Source: an uncultured Pseudomonadales bacterium (GTDB lineage: Bacteria > Pseudomonadota > Gammaproteobacteria > Pseudomonadales > Pseudohongiellaceae). From it: a DNA stretch of 64,000 nucleotides. Positions 46,004 to 55,243 of the stretch are shown one piece after another. The DNA is taken from positions 310,001-374,000 of the forward strand of contig CAMYOK010000006.1 of the NCBI GenBank assembly GCA_947259995.1. The letters are read 5' to 3'. The stretch's first letter is position 1, and each line of letters begins with the position of its first letter. The translations under genes and the position numbers were made by a program. The notes under the pieces are model-generated. The model had not been told where the DNA came from and did no database searches. It saw only the letters and a program-made list of their open reading frames with translations.

Positions 46004-47269
46004 ATGACAATGAGAAGTAAATCACCGAGCAGCGAGACGCAAATGACGGACGAACACATCCTGCTAGCTAGACAGCCTATCTTTGATACGGACATCAAGG
46101 TCAGTGCTTACGAATTACTATTCCGCTCAGACAACAGCAATAACGCGAATGTTTTTGATGGTGACCAAGCGACTTCGCAGGTTATGCTCAATGCCTTTAA
46201 TGAGTTGGACATCAGTGAAGTGGTGCAGCAGTTTCCTGCCTATATCAACTTCACGCGCAAGCTAATTCTTAACCCTCCCCCTTTCGATCGTAAGCGTTTT
46301 GTGATCGAGGTGTTAGAGGACATCGAAGCGGACCAAGAACTCTTCGACAATCTGCAAAAACTCAAAGATGCGGGCTACACCATTGCATTGGATGATTTCG
46401 TATACTCACCCAAATGGGACCCTGCCCTGCGCATTGCCGACATCGTTAAAATTGACGTGCTTGCCTTCGACGAAGCCGAGATAAAGCGCCATGTCGATTT
46501 ACTTAAAAAATTCAATGTGACTTTGCTTGCCGAGAAAGTCGAAACACACGAAATGTTTCACTACTGCAAAGGGTTGGGTTTCACGCTATTTCAAGGTTAT
46601 TTCCTTAGCAAGCCAGAACAAGTCAAAGGCCGTAAAGTACCGGCAAACAAGCTCGTTGTCTTAAATCTTTTAACGCAGCTTCAAGACCCAGAAGCCGAAC
46701 TCAGCAAAATCGCCGGCATTATCTCCAAAGACCCAGTGCTTAGCGTAAAGCTAATAAAACTCGTCAACTCTGCCGCTTTTTCTAGCCGCCGCGAGATCAC
46801 CTCATTGCAACACGCGGTATCGATGCTTGGGCTTCGCCAAGTTAAAAGCTGGGCAACCTTGTTGTCGCTTAGCAATATGGCCGACAAACCGAATGCACTT
46901 TCTGTTTTAGCAATGACCCGTGCCAAAATGTGCCAATTGCTTGCAGAAAATTTTACCATGACTAGCGAGATTGACGCCTACTTCACCACCGGCTTGCTTT
47001 CTAATCTTGATGCCTTTTTCGATATGAGCCTCGAAGAAATTGTGGCTTCGATGCCCCTCTCACCGGCGGTCGCGCAAGGGCTTCTAAATGGCAGCGGCCC
47101 GATGGGCATTATTCTCAAGACTGTCATCCTATACGAACAGGCACGCTGGGAAGAGCTAAACACTACCGAGCTGGACAAACTCAACATTGGCGCAAAAGAG
47201 CTCGAAGTCGCTTATCGCGAAAGTATCCGCTGGGCATCAAAACTGGACTCTGTTGTTAACAATGATTGA
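46004..47269 (+). CDS. EAL-HDOD signalling protein
   Basis: The 421-residue cytosolic protein is of the YuxH/CdgJ class: an EAL-like domain (about 20-215; YELLFR in place of EAL, plus IEVLED, DDFVY, IVKIDVL, AEKVET and FQGYFL) fused to an HDOD domain (about 215-400; DPVLSVKLIKLVNSAAFSS). The EAL residues are partly conserved, but proteins of this class are often catalytically inactive. The role is unknown; some relatives control motility. The tatD gene follows with an 8-bp overlap. The start could also be the ATG at 46043. Confidence 0.85.
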   Translation: MTMRSKSPSSETQMTDEHILLARQPIFDTDIKVSAYELLFRSDNSNNANVFDGDQATSQVMLNAFNELDISEVVQQFPAYINFTRKLILNPPPFDRKRFVIEVLEDIEADQELFDNLQKLKDAGYTIALDDFVYSPKWDPALRIADIVKIDVLAFDEAEIKRHVDLLKKFNVTLLAEKVETHEMFHYCKGLGFTLFQGYFLSKPEQVKGRKVPANKLVVLNLLTQLQDPEAELSKIAGIISKDPVLSVKLIKLVNSAAFSSRREITSLQHAVSMLGLRQVKSWATLLSLSNMADKPNALSVLAMTRAKMCQLLAENFTMTSEIDAYFTTGLLSNLDAFFDMSLEEIVASMPLSPAVAQGLLNGSGPMGIILKTVILYEQARWEELNTTELDKLNIGAKELEVAYRESIRWASKLDSVVNND

Positions 47270-48095
47270 TCCGCTTAACCTCGCTCCCCCCTCTCTTATC
47301 GATATCGGCGCCAACCTTGGCCACGAGTCTTTCGCGCAGGATCTCGACGCAGTCCTAGAGCGTGCAAGAGCCGCCGGCCTCGAACACCTTATTGTTACTG
47401 GCACCAGCCCCCAAGCTTCAGAGCGTGCCATCGAGATCGCCCTTCGATACCCAGAGCTGTTATCCGCAACTTCGGGAGTCCACCCTCACGAGGCACAGCA
47501 TTGTCATGCCGATGAGTTCGCGCACATTACTGCTTTAGCGAAACAAGACATCGTGTGCGCGGTGGGGGAAACTGGCTTAGATTTTAATCGTGACTACTCT
47601 CCCCGTGATGCTCAGGAAAGTGTCTTTGAAAAACACCTCGAGCTGGCATGCGAGATCAACAAGCCCATGTTTCTGCATCAACGTGATGCCCATGATCGCT
47701 TTCTGCCTATGCTCAAAAATTTTCGCGACGCGCTAAAATGCGGGGGCGTGGTGCATTGCTTTACGGGTGAGAAAAATGAATTGTTCGATTATCTTGATCT
47801 GGATATGTACGTGGGAATCACTGGCTGGATTTGCGACGAGCGGCGCGGCAGTCATCTTTTAGAGTTTGTTAAGAACATACCGGCAAACCGCTTACTGATC
47901 GAAACGGATGCACCGTATTTATTGCCGAGATCACTACGACCAAAACCTAAAAGTCGTCGCAATGAACCGAGCTACCTAACGGAAGTGTTAACCACACTAG
48001 CGCAAGCTGTGGGCCGCTCGCCCGGGCAGTTAGCTGCAGAAACCACTGCCAATGCCAAGGCGCTCTTTCAGCTTGCTAAAGCCCCTTGCAAGTAG
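47262..48095 (+). CDS. tatD: TatD-family metal-dependent DNase
   Basis: The 277-residue hydrolase has the TatD signatures: IDIGANLGHESFAQD with the start of the barrel, SGVHPHEAQHC, AVGETGLDFNRDY with the metal Glu, MFLHQRDAHDRF and LLIETDAPYLLPR. It is a magnesium-dependent 3'-5' nuclease linked to DNA repair and quality control. The ATG at 47262 overlaps the EAL-HDOD stop by eight bases. Its 3' end overlaps the convergent glutaredoxin-like gene by 28 bp. Confidence 0.93.
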   Translation: MIDPLNLAPPSLIDIGANLGHESFAQDLDAVLERARAAGLEHLIVTGTSPQASERAIEIALRYPELLSATSGVHPHEAQHCHADEFAHITALAKQDIVCAVGETGLDFNRDYSPRDAQESVFEKHLELACEINKPMFLHQRDAHDRFLPMLKNFRDALKCGGVVHCFTGEKNELFDYLDLDMYVGITGWICDERRGSHLLEFVKNIPANRLLIETDAPYLLPRSLRPKPKSRRNEPSYLTEVLTTLAQAVGRSPGQLAAETTANAKALFQLAKAPCK

Positions 48096-48337
48096 GCAAA
48101 TGCGATCGCCTGATCAAACGGCCACGCTAACTCCTCCTCTTGCCCGTCCACGCGGATCACAGGAATGCGAACTCCATAGCGCTCGACTAAGGCTTCGGAT
48201 TCAGAAATCTCAACTTGTTGTAAGCTGATGCCTTCTGCAAAATTGCCTTTCAGATAGTCCAATACCGGCAGCAATAGTGCTTCAGCTTGTTCGCACAAAT
48301 GGCAGCCTTGCGTGGTATAAAGCAATAGCGTTTTCAT
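48068..48337 (-). CDS. Glutaredoxin-like (DUF836) protein
   Basis: The 89-residue thioredoxin-fold protein has the CxxC site GCHLC (Cys12 and Cys15), and a cis-Pro region (YGVRIPVIRVDG). Function unknown; it may be a thiol oxidoreductase. Its ATG overlaps the pyrD stop by one base, so it is co-transcribed with pyrD. Confidence 0.85.
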   Translation of the reverse strand: MKTLLLYTTQGCHLCEQAEALLLPVLDYLKGNFAEGISLQQVEISESEALVERYGVRIPVIRVDGQEEELAWPFDQAIAFAYLQGALAS

Positions 48338-49359
48338 TACTCCAGCCCTTCAATGGCGCGCACAGACTCTGCAATTAATTCAGGGCCACGATAGATAAAC
48401 CCGCTATACACTTGCACGAGGCTAGCACCCGCATCTATTTTAGCCTTCGCATCCGCTCCGCTGAGAATACCACCCACTCCTATAATAGGAATTTTGCCTT
48501 GCAGCGCTTGCGACAACACACGAATCACATGGCTAGATTTCTCTGTCAGTGGTGCGCCACTTAAACCACCCGCTTCATCTTTAAACGCACTGCCCTGCAC
48601 CAAAGTACGATCGAGTGTGGTGTTGGTTGCAATGACCCCTTCTATTTCGTTATCTAATAATGCGCTAGCGATTAAGCCAATTTCATCATCACTGAGATCG
48701 GGAGCAATCTTGACGACTAGAGGCACTTTCTTGCCATGTTCGGCGGCCAGGCTAGCTTGCTCGGCTTTCAATAGGCTAAGCAGTTTTCGCAACTCGTCAC
48801 CGAATTGAAGCGTGCGCAGCCCCGGCGTGTTTGGGGACGATAGATTCACGACGATATAACTCGCCGCCGCATAACTTTTACGCATACCGATAAGGTAATC
48901 ATCGGCTGCCCGCTCTACTGGGGTATCAAAGTTTTTACCAATATTGATTCCTAAAACACCCTTGAAGCGGCTACGCTCGATTTGTGCAATTGCGTGATCA
49001 ATCCCCTTATTGTTAAACCCCATACGATTGATAATGGCCTGTTCGGAGCGCAGACGAAATAAGCGTGGCTTCGGGTTGCCTGGCTGCGGACGAGGCGTCA
49101 GGGTGCCTACTTCGATAAAACCAAAACCCAAGGCCACTAAGGCATCGATATGATCGGCATTCTTATCAAGCCCCGCCGCCAAACCCACGGGGCTAGGGAA
49201 TTGAATCCCCATGATTTCAATGGGACGAGGTGTTGGCATTTTGCTGCGCAGCAATGGCAGTAGCCCGAGCTGATGACTAAGATCGAGCATTGGCAGTGTA
49301 ATGCTATGGGAGGCTTCTGCCGGCAAGCAGAAAAGTGCTTTTTTTATCAGACTATACAA
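48337..49359 (-). CDS. pyrD: Dihydroorotate dehydrogenase (quinone)
   Basis: The 340-residue class 2 enzyme oxidises dihydroorotate to orotate and passes electrons to quinone at the inner membrane. Family motifs include the N-terminal amphipathic helix (YSLIKKALFCLPAEASH), NRMGFNNKGID, the VVNLSSPNTPGLRTLQ loop and the FMN-binding GVGGILSGADAKAKI. It is preceded by the DUF2835 gene with an 8-bp overlap and followed by the glutaredoxin-like gene. Confidence 0.96.
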   Translation of the reverse strand: MYSLIKKALFCLPAEASHSITLPMLDLSHQLGLLPLLRSKMPTPRPIEIMGIQFPSPVGLAAGLDKNADHIDALVALGFGFIEVGTLTPRPQPGNPKPRLFRLRSEQAIINRMGFNNKGIDHAIAQIERSRFKGVLGINIGKNFDTPVERAADDYLIGMRKSYAAASYIVVNLSSPNTPGLRTLQFGDELRKLLSLLKAEQASLAAEHGKKVPLVVKIAPDLSDDEIGLIASALLDNEIEGVIATNTTLDRTLVQGSAFKDEAGGLSGAPLTEKSSHVIRVLSQALQGKIPIIGVGGILSGADAKAKIDAGASLVQVYSGFIYRGPELIAESVRAIEGLE

Positions 49360-49573
49360 TTTTTTTAATCGCCTTGAATTTGTTAGAACTGTCGAATTCG
49401 ATCACGAAGGTACCGTGCACTCCTTGGTGGTTTACAAACTTCTGCAAAATGCGCCCAGGGAACCTCACACGCAAGCCTTCGCGAGAAACTGCTTGCACAT
49501 CGGACACTGCACCGCTATACAATGCCTCATAGCGATCTGCAGGAATGGAGATATCCAAAGTCAGAGTTTTCAT
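49352..49573 (-). CDS. DUF2835 protein
   Basis: The 73-residue protein matches DUF2835 of gammaproteobacteria: LDISIPADRYEALYSGAV and the later VNHQGVHGTFVIEFD are the family landmarks. Role unknown. It overlaps the pyrD start by eight bases, so it is the first gene of a three-gene transcript (DUF2835-pyrD-glutaredoxin). Confidence 0.88.
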   Translation of the reverse strand: MKTLTLDISIPADRYEALYSGAVSDVQAVSREGLRVRFPGRILQKFVNHQGVHGTFVIEFDSSNKFKAIKKIV

Positions 49574-49813
49574 GAGAAGCTCGTTAGCAAGAGTGTCTTT
49601 ATTAAGACGGATTTTTCATGAATTGATTGTTAGGCATTATAAGGGATTTATTTACGGCAGTCTGCGCCTAAAGTCGCGTCAAGCTTAGCGTAGAGTGTTT
49701 ACGCCACACACTGCAACACATCCTCCCTAGACATACCTTTCAAAACAGTTACAATCCCTGACTTTCGCCCTAAAAGATCAAGCATTTAACTAAAAAGAAA
49801 CAGAGAAATAATT

Positions 49814-50773
49814 ATGAGTCATCACGGTATTATTACAGAACTCAAAGACTGGCTTTCTCAGCAGATTATAGGGCAAGAACGTCTTGTAGACCGCCTATTG
49901 ATCGCCCTTTTGGCCGATGGCCACTTATTGGTAGAGGGCGCACCCGGTCTTGCAAAAACTAAAGCGATCAAAGACTTATCCAAAGCGATCGAAGGCGATT
50001 TCCACCGCATTCAGTTCACCCCTGACCTACTGCCAAGCGATATTACTGGAACCGAGATTTTCCGCCCAGAAGATGGCTCATTCCGTTTTCAGCCAGGCCC
50101 AATCTTCCATAACCTCGTGTTAGCCGATGAGATCAACCGCGCACCGGCGAAAGTGCAATCAGCCCTACTTGAGGCGATGGCCGAGCACCAAGTCTCTGTT
50201 GGTCGAGAGTCATTCACGCTGCCCCCACTATTCTTAGTGATGGCAACGCAGAACCCGATCGAGCAAGAAGGCACCTACCCATTACCAGAAGCACAGCTTG
50301 ACCGCTTCTTAATGCACGTATCGATTGGCTACCCAACCACAGAGGCCGAGCGCCGCATTTTGCAATTGGTTCGTAGTGAAGCGCAGAATAAAGTGCCTGA
50401 AGCCCCGTCGGTGGTCAGCCAAGAAGCGATCTTCGCTGCTCGTCAGGACATTCTTTCCATGCACATGGCGCCTGCGGTTGAGGAGTACATCATTCAATTG
50501 ATCATGGCGACTCGTAATCCTTCTTTGTACGGCGATGATCTTGCCTCTTGGCTCGAATACGGCGCAAGCCCACGCGGTACCATCTCATTAGACCGCTGTG
50601 CTCGCGCACATGCGTGGATCCAAGGCAAAGACTTTGTCAGCCCTGATGATATTCAAGCGGTTTTCTTCGATGTATTAAGACACCGCATCCTTCTTAGCTT
50701 TGAGGCGGAAGCCAGTGGTGTGACGCCTGACCAAGTGTTGACGACGATTCTAGAGCGAGTGCCGGCCGCTTAA
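49814..50773 (+). CDS. MoxR-type AAA+ ATPase (Bat operon)
   Basis: The 319-residue AAA+ protein has Walker A GAPGLAKTKAIK, Walker B LVLADEINRAPAK and sensor 1 in FLVMATQNPIEQEGTYPLPEAQLDRF. MoxR ATPases act as chaperones for VWA-domain partners. It is the first of six plus-strand genes and probably drives assembly or activation of the two VWA proteins encoded below. A second MoxR gene is at 60427-61344. Confidence 0.95.
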   Translation: MSHHGIITELKDWLSQQIIGQERLVDRLLIALLADGHLLVEGAPGLAKTKAIKDLSKAIEGDFHRIQFTPDLLPSDITGTEIFRPEDGSFRFQPGPIFHNLVLADEINRAPAKVQSALLEAMAEHQVSVGRESFTLPPLFLVMATQNPIEQEGTYPLPEAQLDRFLMHVSIGYPTTEAERRILQLVRSEAQNKVPEAPSVVSQEAIFAARQDILSMHMAPAVEEYIIQLIMATRNPSLYGDDLASWLEYGASPRGTISLDRCARAHAWIQGKDFVSPDDIQAVFFDVLRHRILLSFEAEASGVTPDQVLTTILERVPAA

Positions 50774-50855
50774 TTGCAGCCGCACCGCCTCGCGCATCCC
50801 GTGCACTTTATCGGTCACCAACAGGCCTTGTTGCCTTAAACGAGTCTAAGCGTCT

Positions 50856-51833
50856 ATGTCTAAAATACAGCAGATTGAATCACTGCAAGAGCGCTTCCAG
50901 AGCAAAGGGGCGATAATCAGTCTGCAGCAGCTACTTATCCAGCGCCAAGCAGCCAAGATTGTCGATTACGTTCCTTATAACCGCTCTATTGCCGGCATTT
51001 CGGGTTTACACCTGTCAAAAATGCGTGGGCGCGGAATCGATTTCGAAGAGTTCCGCCCCTACCAAGCAGGGGACGATATTCGCACCATCGACTGGCGAGT
51101 CACTGCCCGCATCGGCAAGCCTTTCACGAAAGTCTTCCGCGAAGAGCGCGAGCGCCCAGTGATTATTGCGGTAGACCAGTCCAGCAGCATGTTTTTCGGC
51201 TCGCAAGTCGCATTCAAATCCGTGATCGCCGCCCAAGCTGCAGCAATTTTCTGTTGGCGCGCCATCGACAATGGAGATCGCGTGGGCGGGCTCGTCTACG
51301 GCGACGAGGAACAATCCCTTATTCGCCCAAAGCGTAGTCGTCGCTCTGCATTGCATTTGCTGAACCAAATTCATAAGTTCAACACCCTTCTCTCTACACA
51401 GACAGAGCACCACGCAAACCCTGAGCAGACGCAAAGCAAAACCAGCCTCAGTCAATCACTTGCTGAGATTCGGCGCATCACCAAGCCAGGCAGCACCCTC
51501 TATATCATCAGTGATTTCACGACTATGGATGAAACGGCGATGCAATACCTGAATCAACTCTCACGGCATAATAATGTCGTCTGTTGCTTCGTTTATGACG
51601 CCTTAGAAGAAAACCTCCCTGTTCCGGGTTACTACAGTATTACCGATGGCGAAAACAAAGGCACTCTAAACACATTTAGTTCGAAAGCCCGTCAGGCCTA
51701 TCAAGAGAATTTCAAGACGCGTATGGAAACTTTGCAGGGTGACCTGATGAAGCTACAGATCCCCTTCCTTAAATTACGCACCAATCAATTAGTTGTTGAG
51801 CAGATAAGACAATGGACGGCACAGACCCTTTAA
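50856..51833 (+). CDS. DUF58 domain protein (Bat operon)
   Basis: The 325-residue protein has the DUF58 signature GRGIDFEEFRPYQAGDDIRTIDWRVTAR (about 55-82) and a VWA-like domain with the MIDAS motif AVDQSSSM kept. No membrane segment. It is the usual MoxR partner. Its 3' end overlaps the DUF4381 gene by 22 bp. Confidence 0.93.
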   Translation: MSKIQQIESLQERFQSKGAIISLQQLLIQRQAAKIVDYVPYNRSIAGISGLHLSKMRGRGIDFEEFRPYQAGDDIRTIDWRVTARIGKPFTKVFREERERPVIIAVDQSSSMFFGSQVAFKSVIAAQAAAIFCWRAIDNGDRVGGLVYGDEEQSLIRPKRSRRSALHLLNQIHKFNTLLSTQTEHHANPEQTQSKTSLSQSLAEIRRITKPGSTLYIISDFTTMDETAMQYLNQLSRHNNVVCCFVYDALEENLPVPGYYSITDGENKGTLNTFSSKARQAYQENFKTRMETLQGDLMKLQIPFLKLRTNQLVVEQIRQWTAQTL

Positions 51834-52378
51834 GCCAATTAAAAGACATCCACCTACCGGAACCCATAGGTTTCTGGCCGCCCGCGCCTGGGTGGTGGTT
51901 GCTATTCTTCCTGCTCTGCTTGGCGATCTATTTTAGCGGCAAATACTTTTATGCCGCGTGGCGAAAACGTCGTGCCTGTAGTTTTGCCCTGCGCGAACTC
52001 GACAAGAGCATGGACGCTTTCCAAGCCAATGCAAAGGGTGCCGATGCCCAGGCCCTCGCTGCGCTCAAACTCAATTTCGTCAATGAACTCAATGGCGTAC
52101 TGCGCCGTGTTGCCTTGAAGAATTTCCCCCAGCACTCCATTGCGAAGCTTAGTGGGGAGCAATGGATTGAATTTTTACGCACTCACGGCAATGCCTCACT
52201 CCTGGACGAGGAAATCGCCAAGACCTTGAGCCAAGGCCGGTTTGCAAAGCAATGGGACGTAGACGAGCAGAAGCTATACAGTATGGCGCATCAATGGATA
52301 AGCAGCCACTATTTGGCTAGAATCGATAACAGCTCAAAATCCACCGAAACATCGACACCGGTTACTGATAATGCTTGA
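51812..52378 (+). CDS. DUF4381 membrane protein (Bat operon)
   Basis: The 188-residue protein has one transmembrane helix (about 27-45, WWLLFFLLCLAIYFSGKYFY) and a cytosolic helical domain (AALKLNFVNELNGVLRRVAL). DUF4381 is a routine member of MoxR-DUF58-VWA operons. It overlaps the VWA gene by eight bases. Confidence 0.9.
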   Translation: MDGTDPLSQLKDIHLPEPIGFWPPAPGWWLLFFLLCLAIYFSGKYFYAAWRKRRACSFALRELDKSMDAFQANAKGADAQALAALKLNFVNELNGVLRRVALKNFPQHSIAKLSGEQWIEFLRTHGNASLLDEEIAKTLSQGRFAKQWDVDEQKLYSMAHQWISSHYLARIDNSSKSTETSTPVTDNA

Positions 52379-53426
52379 GTTTACATGGCCTTGGGCTTTC
52401 GCCGCCCTCCCCGTACCGCTATTGGTGTACCGCTTTCTTGCACGCGCGGCACGCCAAGACGCAGCACTGTATGTGCCGTTCTATCAGCGCCTGTCGTCAT
52501 TGCAGGGTGACTCATCACGCCCAGACGCAAGCCGAGTGTTACGTTGGATTTGCTGCCTACTGATCTGGATTGCCCTTGTGTTGACTGCCAGTCGTCCGCA
52601 ATGGGTGGGTGAGGCGATTCAACTCCCCTCCTCTGGCCGCGACCTAATGCTGGCTGTCGATGTATCCGGCAGTATGGAAGCGCGCGACATGGTCATTAAC
52701 AATGTGCAGCTATCGCGCTTTGAAGTCATGAAGGTCGTCGTCAGTGACTTTGCGGAACGTCGCGAAGGTGACCGTCTAGGGCTAATCTTGTTTGCAGCGC
52801 ACGCCTATATTCAAACGCCGCTGACTTTCGACCGCAGCACGGTTGCTAAACTCATCACAGAGCTTGAGATCGGCATGATAGAAGAGTCGGCCACTGCAAT
52901 TGGCGATGCCATCGGCCTTGCGGTGAAGCATCTGCGTGAACGCCCCGAAAACAGCCGAGTCCTCGTGCTGTTAACCGATGGCGTCAACAATGCCGGTGCG
53001 ATATCTCCCTCACAGGCTGGCCAACTCGCAGCCACCGAGAACATCAAAATCTATACTATTGGCATGGGTGCAGACTCGCTTGTGCAGCGTTCATTCCAAG
53101 GCTCGCGCTCGATCAACCCATCGGCGGAACTCGATGAACAGAACCTAACAGAGATTGCTCAGGCAACCGGCGGGCGTTATTTCCGTGCGCGCAACGTGGA
53201 AGACTTAGTCGACATCTACGCCGAACTGGACACCTTAGAGGCCATTGAGCAGGACGAACAAACCTTTCGACCTATTAATGTCCTATTCTATTGGCCATTA
53301 GGGTTTGCGGTGCTAGTGAGCTTCCTCCTCGCCCTACTCTCTTTGCCTTGGGCAGTCATGTTCGGTGCTCGCAACAAAGAGCAGTCGGCAAACAGCAATA
53401 GCAGCGTCTTGGAGGGGCAATCATGA
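52371..53426 (+). CDS. VWA-domain protein (BatA-like)
   Basis: The 351-residue protein has two N-terminal membrane segments (about 5-18 and 60-75), a VWA domain with the complete MIDAS D-x-S-G-S (MLAVDVSGSM, about 99-108), Thr in TDG (LLTDGVNNAG) and a C-terminal helix (about 308-333). It is the BatA-type partner of MoxR, facing the periplasm between helices. The start overlaps the DUF4381 stop. Confidence 0.93.
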   Translation: MLEFTWPWAFAALPVPLLVYRFLARAARQDAALYVPFYQRLSSLQGDSSRPDASRVLRWICCLLIWIALVLTASRPQWVGEAIQLPSSGRDLMLAVDVSGSMEARDMVINNVQLSRFEVMKVVVSDFAERREGDRLGLILFAAHAYIQTPLTFDRSTVAKLITELEIGMIEESATAIGDAIGLAVKHLRERPENSRVLVLLTDGVNNAGAISPSQAGQLAATENIKIYTIGMGADSLVQRSFQGSRSINPSAELDEQNLTEIAQATGGRYFRARNVEDLVDIYAELDTLEAIEQDEQTFRPINVLFYWPLGFAVLVSFLLALLSLPWAVMFGARNKEQSANSNSSVLEGQS

Positions 53427-55243
53427 ACGAAGCCGCCTTAGTCGAGACAGTCGCGAGCAATTTCCACTTTCTGCGCCCTCTTTGGCTCTTAGCGCTCATT
53501 CCCTCGGCGATCTTAGTCTTTATCTTCTGGCGCATGAACGAAAGCTCTAGTGCTTGGGACCGTGCCATCGATAAAGAGTTATTACCCTTTCTTTTGGATG
53601 CGAGTAAGAGCGTAGCTGAACGCACCCCTTTGATCCTCCTGTTAGTGATATGGACCTTGTCGATCGTTGCACTCGCCGGCCCGGTGTGGGAGAAGATTCC
53701 CCAGCCTGTGCAAGCACGACAAGATGCGCTGGTCATTGTCTATGACCAATCATTGTCAATGTATGCCACCGACTACGAGCCAAACCGGCTTGTCGTGAGC
53801 AAGCGCAAAGTCCTCGACATCCTCGATCGACGGCTTGAAGGGCAAACTGGTCTAGTAGTTTATGCCGGCGACGCCCACACGGTGACGCCGCTCACCGAAG
53901 ATTCAATCACCATCAAATCGCTAGTGCCCTCGATCACGCCTAATTTGATGCCCTCTTTCGGCAGCAATACAGTGGCGGCCATTGAGACAGCAAAGGGGCT
54001 GTTTGATGACGCTGGCGCCTTAAGCGGCACGATTGCGCTGATTACAGACGGTGTGGAGAGAAGGGATTTTGGCGCCATCGCTAATCTTCTTTCAGGGTCT
54101 GGCTTTCGCCTCGCTATTCTAGGCGTTGGTACCGCACAAGGCGCGCCGATTCCTGCCGCCGGTGGCGACTTCCTGCGTCAAGACAATGGCCAGATTGTCA
54201 CGCCCGTCCTCAATAGCGCCGGCTTGGCCGACCTTGCCGATATGGTCAATGGCCGCTATAGCGATATGCAAATCTCCGCTGCCGACCTCGACTACCTGCT
54301 CGCAGAGGACGCTTTCTTGGATGACGACGAGCTCAGCGAAGTCGATGAAAACTTCGACATTTGGTATGAAATGGGCCCTTGGCTCATGTTGTTGGTGTTG
54401 CCACTTGGCGCGCTGATCTTCCGCCGTGGCTGGATCCTTGGGCTTAGCCTCAGTTTTGGGCTAATTAGCAGCCTAACCCCTACCGCCCCTGTACAAGCCG
54501 CCGAATGGGGGGATCTGTGGAAGACTAAGAACCAACAAGGTGCCGAAGCCTTAGAAAACGAAGATCCTATCGCTGCCGCCGGTCTATTTAGTGACCCGAA
54601 CTGGCGTGGCGCTGCCGCCTACCGTGCGGGCGATTTCGCTGGTGCGATTCAGGCTTTTGGTAATCCCGACGAAGACGACGCCGACTCTTACTATAATCTT
54701 GGCAATGCTTTGGCGATGTCACAAAGCTATGAACAAGCCCTAAACGCTTATAATATTGCCATTACAATCGCGCCCGATCACGAAGATGCGATTTTTAACC
54801 GCGACATAATTCAAGACCTATTAGAGCAAGAACAACAAGAACAAGAAGAGCAGGAAAGCGAAGAAAACGCTGAATCCGAAGAGCAGGAACAACAAGAACA
54901 GGAAGAAGAAGAGCAGCAGTCTAGCGAAGAAGAGCAGGACAACCAAGAAGAGCAGGAAGAAGAAAAGGACGAAGAAGGGGAACAAGAAGAGGAGCCGGAT
55001 GAATCCGAAGGTGAGGACGGCGCCGAGGACCAGGAAGAAGAAGAGAGTGAGAATGAAAAGCCTGGCGAGAACCCTAGCATGAGCAATTCGGATGTAGAAA
55101 ACCAAGAATCATTGGAACAGTGGTTACGACGTATTGACGATGATCCAGGTGAGTTGCTACAACGCAAGTTCCAGTTTGAGTACCGACGTCGACAATTAGA
55201 GAATCGAAATAACCCTCAGCCTACGGAAACGCAAATATGGTAA
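53423..55243 (+). CDS. VWA-TPR protein with acidic tail (BatB/BatC-like)
   Basis: The 606-residue protein has N-terminal membrane helices, a VWA domain (about 95-290; the MIDAS reads VYDQSLSM and ITDGVE is kept), a further helix (about 315-355), TPR repeats (about 400-465; DSYYNLGNALAMSQSYEQAL) and a very acidic Gln/Glu tail (about 470-560) with mostly Glu, Gln, Asp and Ser. It joins a BatB-like VWA part and a BatC-like TPR part in one chain. It overlaps the previous gene by four bases and the batD gene by seven. Confidence 0.9.
   Translation: MNEAALVETVASNFHFLRPLWLLALIPSAILVFIFWRMNESSSAWDRAIDKELLPFLLDASKSVAERTPLILLLVIWTLSIVALAGPVWEKIPQPVQARQDALVIVYDQSLSMYATDYEPNRLVVSKRKVLDILDRRLEGQTGLVVYAGDAHTVTPLTEDSITIKSLVPSITPNLMPSFGSNTVAAIETAKGLFDDAGALSGTIALITDGVERRDFGAIANLLSGSGFRLAILGVGTAQGAPIPAAGGDFLRQDNGQIVTPVLNSAGLADLADMVNGRYSDMQISAADLDYLLAEDAFLDDDELSEVDENFDIWYEMGPWLMLLVLPLGALIFRRGWILGLSLSFGLISSLTPTAPVQAAEWGDLWKTKNQQGAEALENEDPIAAAGLFSDPNWRGAAAYRAGDFAGAIQAFGNPDEDDADSYYNLGNALAMSQSYEQALNAYNIAITIAPDHEDAIFNRDIIQDLLEQEQQEQEEQESEENAESEEQEQQEQEEEEQQSSEEEQDNQEEQEEEKDEEGEQEEEPDESEGEDGAEDQEEEESENEKPGENPSMSNSDVENQESLEQWLRRIDDDPGELLQRKFQFEYRRRQLENRNNPQPTETQIW

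Noticed and set aside
54811..55167. Ser/Cys-rich antisense frame in the VWA-TPR gene
   Set aside because: Shadow of the Glu/Gln repeat on the opposite strand.
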